A stretch of 9,879 bases of DNA from an uncultured Oscillibacter sp. (GTDB lineage: Bacteria > Bacillota > Clostridia > Oscillospirales > Oscillospiraceae). Positions 6,835 through 9,879 of this stretch are shown here, piece by piece. The stretch covers positions 1-9,879 of the forward strand of contig CAJTJA010000077.1 in the NCBI GenBank assembly GCA_910576845.1, given 5' to 3'. The notes beneath the pieces are model-generated. The model saw only the letters and a list, made by a program, of their open reading frames with translations, made no database searches and was not told where the DNA came from. The number at the start of each line of letters is the position of its first letter. The first letter of the stretch is position 1. The translations under genes and the position numbers were made by a program.

Positions 6835-7815
6835 TTGAAAAATTCTATTTTGAGAATCGCCGCCGTTTTGACTCTGACGGCGGTACTGCTGACAGGCAGC
6901 GCCTCGGCACTGTTTGGCAAAAAAGCTGAGACTGAACCGGAAGAAGGGGCACCACAGGTTTGGGATATGGAAATTCACACGTATCAGGATATCCCTGGTC
7001 AGGGCCAATTTCTGGCCTCAGACCCAGAGGGGGAGGAAATGACATTTTCGCTGGCAGAGGAACCTCGGAAAGGTGTCGTTGTGATTGAAAATGGCAGTTT
7101 CACCTATACGCCGGATGAGGGCGTTACCGGTAAGGACCGCTTCACCTATACTGCCACAGACAGTCAGGGCCATGTTTCCCTGCCGGCTAAAGTCAGCGTA
7201 ACGATTGACAAGAACCGTTCTGGTGTCACTTATGCGGATATGGAGGACTCTCCTGCGGCCTGTGCCGCTCAATACCTGGCAGAAAAGGGAATTTTCACAG
7301 GCGGGAAAATTGGGGACACTTACTATTTTCAGCCGGATCAGCCGGTGTCCCGAAGCGAGTTTTTGGCGATGGTGTTGGAGACGGAAGGACGGGAAGTTAC
7401 AGGTGTTTCTATGACGGGCTTCTGCGACGATGAGTGTATTCCGACCTGGGCAAAAGCTTATGCTGCGGCCGGGGTAGCGGAGGGAGTTATTCATGGGAGT
7501 CCTGCGGCTGAAGGTGTGGCTTTCCGGGGGAATGATGTCATTACCTTTAATGAAGCTGCTACTATTTTGGACCGGGTACTGGACTTAGGCGACGTAGATT
7601 TGGATGTATGGTATGCAGATCGGGAGGGGGCTCCTTCCTGGGCTGCTCAGGCAGTTGGGAATATGGAGGCTGTCAATGTTCTATCCGTTGGGAGTTTTGG
7701 GAGCCAAACGATGGAACAGGCTGTGACCAGAGCGGACGCGGCACAGATGCTGGCGGCGGCCGGAGTTCTTCTGGAGGGTGAGGAGCCGGAGGGAATCTTC
7801 GGTTGGCTGGGCTGA
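6835..7815 (+). CDS. Secreted S-layer homology (SLH) domain protein with an Ig/cadherin-like domain
   Basis: This is a 326-residue exported protein. Residues 1-26 form a signal peptide (Lys-rich start, hydrophobic core IAAVLTLTAVLLTG, cleavage after SASA). Residues about 45-135 form a bacterial Ig/cadherin-like domain of the Big_9/VCBS kind, with GSFTYTPDEGVTGKDRFTYT and TDSQGHVS as typical strands. Three SLH repeats follow, near 140-188 (VSRSEFLAMV), 203-258 (ITFNEAATILDRV) and 266-311 (VTRADAAQML). SLH triplets bind pyruvylated secondary cell-wall polymer, so it likely sits on the cell surface. The start is TTG at 6835, with AGGAGG 10 nt upstream; this gives a standard signal peptide, and no ATG or GTG fits better. 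It is monocistronic, with its own terminator. The repeats are divergent, so the number of functional SLH units is uncertain. No enzyme domain is present. Confidence 0.88.
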   Translation: MKNSILRIAAVLTLTAVLLTGSASALFGKKAETEPEEGAPQVWDMEIHTYQDIPGQGQFLASDPEGEEMTFSLAEEPRKGVVVIENGSFTYTPDEGVTGKDRFTYTATDSQGHVSLPAKVSVTIDKNRSGVTYADMEDSPAACAAQYLAEKGIFTGGKIGDTYYFQPDQPVSRSEFLAMVLETEGREVTGVSMTGFCDDECIPTWAKAYAAAGVAEGVIHGSPAAEGVAFRGNDVITFNEAATILDRVLDLGDVDLDVWYADREGAPSWAAQAVGNMEAVNVLSVGSFGSQTMEQAVTRADAAQMLAAAGVLLEGEEPEGIFGWLG

Positions 7816-7835
7816 GTCAGATTTCCCGCTAAGAA

Positions 7836-7872
7836 GCCCGTTGGAAGTTATGCTTTCAACGGGCCTCTTTTG
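7836..7872 (+). terminator. Rho-independent terminator of the SLH gene
   Basis: GCCCGTTGGAAG pairs with CTTTCAACGGGC (12 bp, one G-U) across a 5-nt loop, followed by CTCTTTTG. It starts 21 nt past the SLH stop. Confidence 0.88.
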
Positions 7873-7921
7873 TTGTCCCAAAATTCGCTCTAAAAAAATA
7901 TGAAAAAAATGAAAATAAGGC

Positions 7922-7950
7922 TTGCATTTTTTTTGAAGATGTGGTAATCT
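7922..7950 (+). promoter_or_regulatory. Candidate tRNA-Pro promoter
   Basis: TTGCAT (7922-7927) and TAATCT (7945-7950) are 17 nt apart, with TG directly before the -10 (TGG-TAATCT, extended -10 type). Transcription would start about 25 nt before the tRNA. Confidence 0.45.
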
Positions 7951-7981
7951 ACATAAGCTGACATTGTTAAGCAAAGTTTAT

Positions 7982-8057
<76 letters not shown>

Positions 8058-8063
8058 TTGTAG

Positions 8064-8109
8064 ACAAAACCTGCGTTTAACGATAGTTATACGCAGGTTT
8101 TGTTTTTTC
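8064..8109 (+). terminator. Rho-independent terminator of tRNA-Pro
   Basis: A perfect 13-bp stem, ACAAAACCTGCGT / ACGCAGGTTTTGT, with a 14-nt loop, is followed by TTTTT, 7 nt after the encoded CCA. Confidence 0.9.
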
Positions 8110-8173
8110 TTGTTGTAATTGCATTAAAATTGATGCTGGAAACTGGCCATAATTACATATCACACATGTTGGT

Positions 8174-8219
8174 AAGCAGATTTAAGGAAATTAGCTCTCC
8201 TTTAAATCTGCTTTTATTT
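8174..8219 (+). terminator. Second terminator-like hairpin before the recombinase fragment
   Basis: AAGCAGATTTAAGGA pairs with TCCTTTAAATCTGCTT (one bulged base) and is followed by TTATTTATG. It ends some 25 nt before the recombinase fragment and may mark the end of a lost upstream gene, or be a leader attenuator. Confidence 0.6.
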
Positions 8220-8242
8220 ATGTTTTAGAAAGTGAGGCAGCT

Positions 8243-8617
8243 ATGAAACTTCCATATGGCCATGTTTTGAATGGGGAGGAAATCGCAATTCATGAGGAAA
8301 GGGTAGATGTTGTTCGCAGTATATTTGAGTATTATCTCGCAGGAGCCAGCTTGGGGAAAATTGTTGATATGCTCTTTGCGAAGGGCATTTCCTCACCGAC
8401 AGGGAACTCTAAATGGACTAGAGCGGCTGTTGATAAGCTCCTGGCCAATAAGAAATATATCCCAATTGTTGGTATAAGCGAGTATATGGATGCTCAATTT
8501 GAAAAGGATCGACGGTGTAATGTGAATTATGACAAAGCTGGACAACCGAGAAAATCAAACAGATATCAGTCCCCCCATAAAAATGGAATAAAGCTGTACA
8601 AATCCTATTCTTTCTGA
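8243..8617 (+). CDS. Truncated recombinase-domain protein (serine recombinase remnant without catalytic domain)
   Basis: The 124 residues match the 'recombinase' domain (DNA-binding middle part) of large serine recombinases: LPYGHVLNGEEIAIHEE, then VVRSIFEYYLAGASLGKI, then KGISSPTGNSKWTRAAVDKLLANKKYI. The N-terminal resolvase domain with the catalytic serine is missing; the frame upstream of the ATG is open only to 8195. Stand-alone forms starting MKLPYG are familiar in Clostridia. Those usually continue after RYQSP into a Cys-rich zinc ribbon, but here the protein changes at a C6 run near 8571 into HKNGIKLYKSYSF and stops. GTGAGG 5 nt before the ATG could serve as ribosome binding site. It cannot recombine DNA by itself. 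I take it as a decayed gene of an older mobile element. Confidence 0.72.
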   Translation: MKLPYGHVLNGEEIAIHEERVDVVRSIFEYYLAGASLGKIVDMLFAKGISSPTGNSKWTRAAVDKLLANKKYIPIVGISEYMDAQFEKDRRCNVNYDKAGQPRKSNRYQSPHKNGIKLYKSYSF

Positions 8618-8645
8618 TATACTTATAAAAAAGGAGAATGGGATC

Positions 8646-8849
8646 ATGACAGAGAAAGAAGTCGGTGAACTCTACACAGGCTTGGCGTTTCAGTACGAGT
8701 CCTCGATTGATTCGCTCTTAGCGAGACGAATCATAGACACAGACCTTGCTACTACATCGAGAGAGAAATTTTATGATTCGCTGAATGAGGAGAAACTACG
8801 AACATCTAAAAAAACAAGGACTACCATGAAACTATACGCCTATACATGA
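8646..8849 (+). CDS. Hypothetical 67-residue protein
   Basis: I do not recognise this protein. It has a convincing ribosome binding site (AAGGAGA, 8 nt before the ATG), so the start is probably real. Residues 1-50 look helical and charged (KEVGELYTGLAFQYESSIDSL, then SREKFYDSLNEEKL), and the last 17 are basic (RTSKKTRTTMK). Its stop TGA overlaps the ATG of the KilA-N gene as ATGA. A spacing of 28 nt from the recombinase fragment suggests one transcript. It could be a small regulator carried with the KilA-N gene, or the 5' half of a longer gene broken near 8800-8850. Confidence 0.5.
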   Translation: MTEKEVGELYTGLAFQYESSIDSLLARRIIDTDLATTSREKFYDSLNEEKLRTSKKTRTTMKLYAYT

Positions 8850-9214
8850 GGCTGATGACCTGTAAGGATAGGATGTCATTAACCGAGTTGGCAAAACAGT
8901 ATTCCGAAGAATCTCCTGGTTATGTCATTCAAAGCTGGATGCGTAGCCGCAACACATTGGAGTTTCTTCGTCAATGGGAAAATGACATGAATGAGGAATT
9001 TGATGATAGGACATGTGAGGAACTGATCCACCAAGGGCATACTACATCGCTTACTATTACGCCATCGTTGTGGATTCGAAAGACACACGCTATTGGGATG
9101 CGTGTAAAACAAGGCAAGGGCGGGGGTGTAAGTGCTTACCCGGAAATCGCTGTAGACTTCCATTTATGGTTAGATCCGAAGGCGCGATTAGCGATAGTCA
9201 GGAATCACCCGTAA
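8846..9214 (+). CDS. Short KilA-N domain protein (phage-type DNA-binding domain), probably truncated
   Basis: The 122 residues match the KilA-N domain of phages and mobile elements: MSLTELAKQYSEE (10-22, usually DYISLTDIAK), VIQSWMRSRNTLEFLRQWE (27-45), LTITPSLWIRKTHAIGMRVKQGKGG (68-92), and AYPEIAVDFHLWLDPKARLAIV (96-117). KilA-N proteins are thought to bind nucleic acid. Family members are often over 200 residues, with a C-terminal part after FKLYLIKEF; here the protein stops right there, so the C-terminus seems lost. The ATG overlaps the previous stop (ATGA) and has no Shine-Dalgarno sequence of its own, so translation would depend on coupling. The frame is open upstream to 8810 (DYHETIRLY), so a frameshift near 8810-8850 is possible. 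The function of this copy is unknown. Confidence 0.7.
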   Translation: MRLMTCKDRMSLTELAKQYSEESPGYVIQSWMRSRNTLEFLRQWENDMNEEFDDRTCEELIHQGHTTSLTITPSLWIRKTHAIGMRVKQGKGGGVSAYPEIAVDFHLWLDPKARLAIVRNHP

Positions 9215-9219
9215 TTTTG

Positions 9220-9249
9220 TTGACACTGATATCATTCTTTATGGATAAT
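9220..9249 (+). promoter_or_regulatory. Strong candidate promoter of the AAA ATPase gene
   Basis: A perfect TTGACA (9220-9225) is followed after 18 nt by GATAAT (9244-9249). It lies 60 nt before the AAA start codon and appears intact although the gene is broken. Confidence 0.65.
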
Positions 9250-9256
9250 ATATCCA
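9242..9256. promoter_or_regulatory. Dyad TGGATA-ATA-TATCCA over the -10 box
   Basis: A perfect 6+3+6 inverted repeat covers the -10 element of the AAA promoter. A further partial dyad (TCACATATGATGA) follows near 9262-9274. The layout fits repressor control of an element gene; no repressor is identified. Confidence 0.45.
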
Positions 9257-9309
9257 CATTTGTCACATATGATGATGTACTTATCGTAATAGCATAAGGT
9301 GGTGGTACT

Positions 9310-9606
9310 ATGGCAACAGCAGATCATTTGAAAATGCTGATAAAAGCTCATTTTAATGATAAGGATGAGCAATTTCGTACTACCGTTTTGCAGATCGCAG
9401 CATATGAAGCACAGCAGGGTCATCCAAAACTGGCCCGCGAATTAAAGACATATTTAGAAAAGGCAAGTAAGCCCAAATGTAGCGTAATCAACCTGAATTC
9501 GTCAAGTGAATTGATCGTTTATACGCCAACAAAGTACAGTTTACAAGAGACTACACAGGGTAACGGTCTGGCGGGTGCTAATTTGCCCGTCAGATTTTCC
9601 ATGTAA
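9310..9606 (+). pseudogene. N-terminal fragment of an AAA+ ATPase gene, interrupted by an integrative element
   Basis: The first ~85 residues match the N-terminus of an AAA-family ATPase common in Firmicute genomes and mobile elements: MATADHLKMLIKAHFNDKDEQF (about 1-22), then LQIAAYEAQQGHPKLARELK (27-46). A linker follows (VINLNSSSELIVYTPTKYSL), after which full-length proteins go on to Walker A and B. Here the frame leaves the family pattern after about residue 84 and ends at 9606 as GNGLAGANLPVRFSM. The last codons overlap the 3' end of the minus-strand recombinase gene (stop at 9590). So no nucleotide-binding motif is present and the product cannot be an ATPase. The ribosome binding site (AGGTGG, 6 nt before ATG) and promoter are intact. 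In some genomes I recall this ATPase next to a subtilisin-like S8 peptidase; none is visible here. Confidence 0.7.
9568..9593. repeat. Inverted repeat at the junction between AAA fragment and recombinase
   Basis: CTGGCGGG (9568-9575) and CCCGTCAG (9586-9593) can pair (8 bp, one G-U) across a 10-nt loop. The right arm contains the recombinase stop codon. It lies where the element end is expected and could be part of the attachment site or a terminator. Confidence 0.45.
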
Positions 9607-9879
9607 TGTTCAAGCTGTCGCTTGTGGCGGCAACGGTGGTAATCATCAAATCCACCACCCGCCGCTTGTCGTCAAAGGATACGCTGTCCCAAGTGTCGAG
9701 GTAGCCGGAAATCTGGCTGACCTGTTCCGGGCTGATGGCTTCCACCGTCAACTCCGCTATCCGGGCAAGAAGTTCCTGCTTGCGTCCGTCCAGTTCGGCT
9801 ATCTTCACATTCACATAAGAGAGCAGCACATTGTTTGCGCCTGTCAGACTGTCCAGCAGCTTTTCAATCTCACCGTCCA
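9590..9879 (-). CDS. Large serine recombinase, C-terminal part (gene runs off the window)
   Basis: The minus-strand frame is open to the right edge; a GTG at 9829 is only an internal codon. The ~96 visible residues are the C-terminus of a large serine recombinase of the kind that moves Firmicute integrative and mobilisable elements. A charged coiled-coil stretch (IEKLLDSLTGANN, then VNVKIAELDGRKQELLARI) is followed by the characteristic LTVEAISPEQVSQISGYLD and SVSFDDKRRVVDLMITTV, and the typical end ITWKI with stop TGA at 9592-9590. The catalytic and zinc-ribbon parts lie beyond the window. Such recombinases are usually encoded at one end of their element with the 3' end facing the attachment site. 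That fits this position, with the recombinase reading toward the broken AAA gene. Confidence 0.85.
   Translation of the reverse strand, partial: DGEIEKLLDSLTGANNVLLSYVNVKIAELDGRKQELLARIAELTVEAISPEQVSQISGYLDTWDSVSFDDKRRVVDLMITTVAATSDSLNITWKI

Larger units (their letters stand above)
9568..9879 (-). mobile_element. End of a serine-recombinase integrative element (rest outside the window)
   Basis: The boundary is inferred from two breaks that meet: the AAA ATPase loses its family pattern near 9560, and the recombinase gene ends at 9590. The exact end could be anywhere from about 9555 to 9590. The other end, with the rest of the AAA gene, should lie to the right. The element type (ICE, mobilisable element or prophage) cannot be told from this piece. 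Confidence 0.6.

Overview
The window looks like a chromosomal segment of a Gram-positive gut-type Clostridia bacterium, most likely an Oscillospiraceae relative (Flavonifractor, Oscillibacter or Lawsonibacter type). The reasons are AGGAGG-type ribosome binding sites, GTG and TTG starts, an SLH-domain surface protein, intrinsic terminators with U-tracts, moderate GC in the core genes, and Firmicutes-type serine recombinase, KilA-N and AAA proteins on the right. The genus is inference.

Bases 1-3129 hold a two-gene operon on the plus strand. The first is the 3' part of a secreted or envelope protein with a tandem Gly/Asp/Thr repeat and long helices. It is cut by the window edge; its reading frame is open through base 1. 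The second is a 734-residue MMPL/RND-type membrane transporter. A hairpin-rich convergent intergenic region (3130-3387) follows, with one 33-nt terminator hairpin present twice, exactly 200 bp apart. Then comes glpK (glycerol kinase) on the minus strand, starting at a GTG at 4905.

A 496-bp spacer separates glpK from a divergent ROK-family regulator (5402-6535). The regulator's promoter carries a perfect 15-bp dyad overlapping the -10 box, suggesting autoregulation and possibly control of glpK. Next is a secreted protein (6835-7815) with a signal peptide, an Ig-like domain and three SLH repeats. It starts at TTG, and its Shine-Dalgarno sequence lies inside an 8-bp hairpin. It ends in a clear terminator.

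A tRNA-Pro(GGG) gene with encoded CCA (7982-8057) and its own terminator marks the change from core chromosome to accessory DNA. To its right (about 8110-9580) the sequence is visibly more AT-rich. It carries short, truncated mobile-element genes: a recombinase-domain fragment without a catalytic domain, an unknown 67-residue protein, a short KilA-N protein whose start overlaps the previous stop (ATGA), and the N-terminal piece of an AAA+ ATPase. The AAA piece breaks off where the 3' end of a large serine recombinase gene begins on the minus strand, open to the right edge. The simplest reading is an old island next to a tRNA gene whose ATPase gene was later interrupted by a second serine-recombinase-driven integrative element, most of which lies outside the window.

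No CRISPR array and no complete new defence system is visible. The most interesting items are the nested element boundary near 9550-9595, the operator-like dyad at the ROK promoter, the SD-sequestering hairpin of the SLH gene, and the hairpin cluster between the transporter and glpK.
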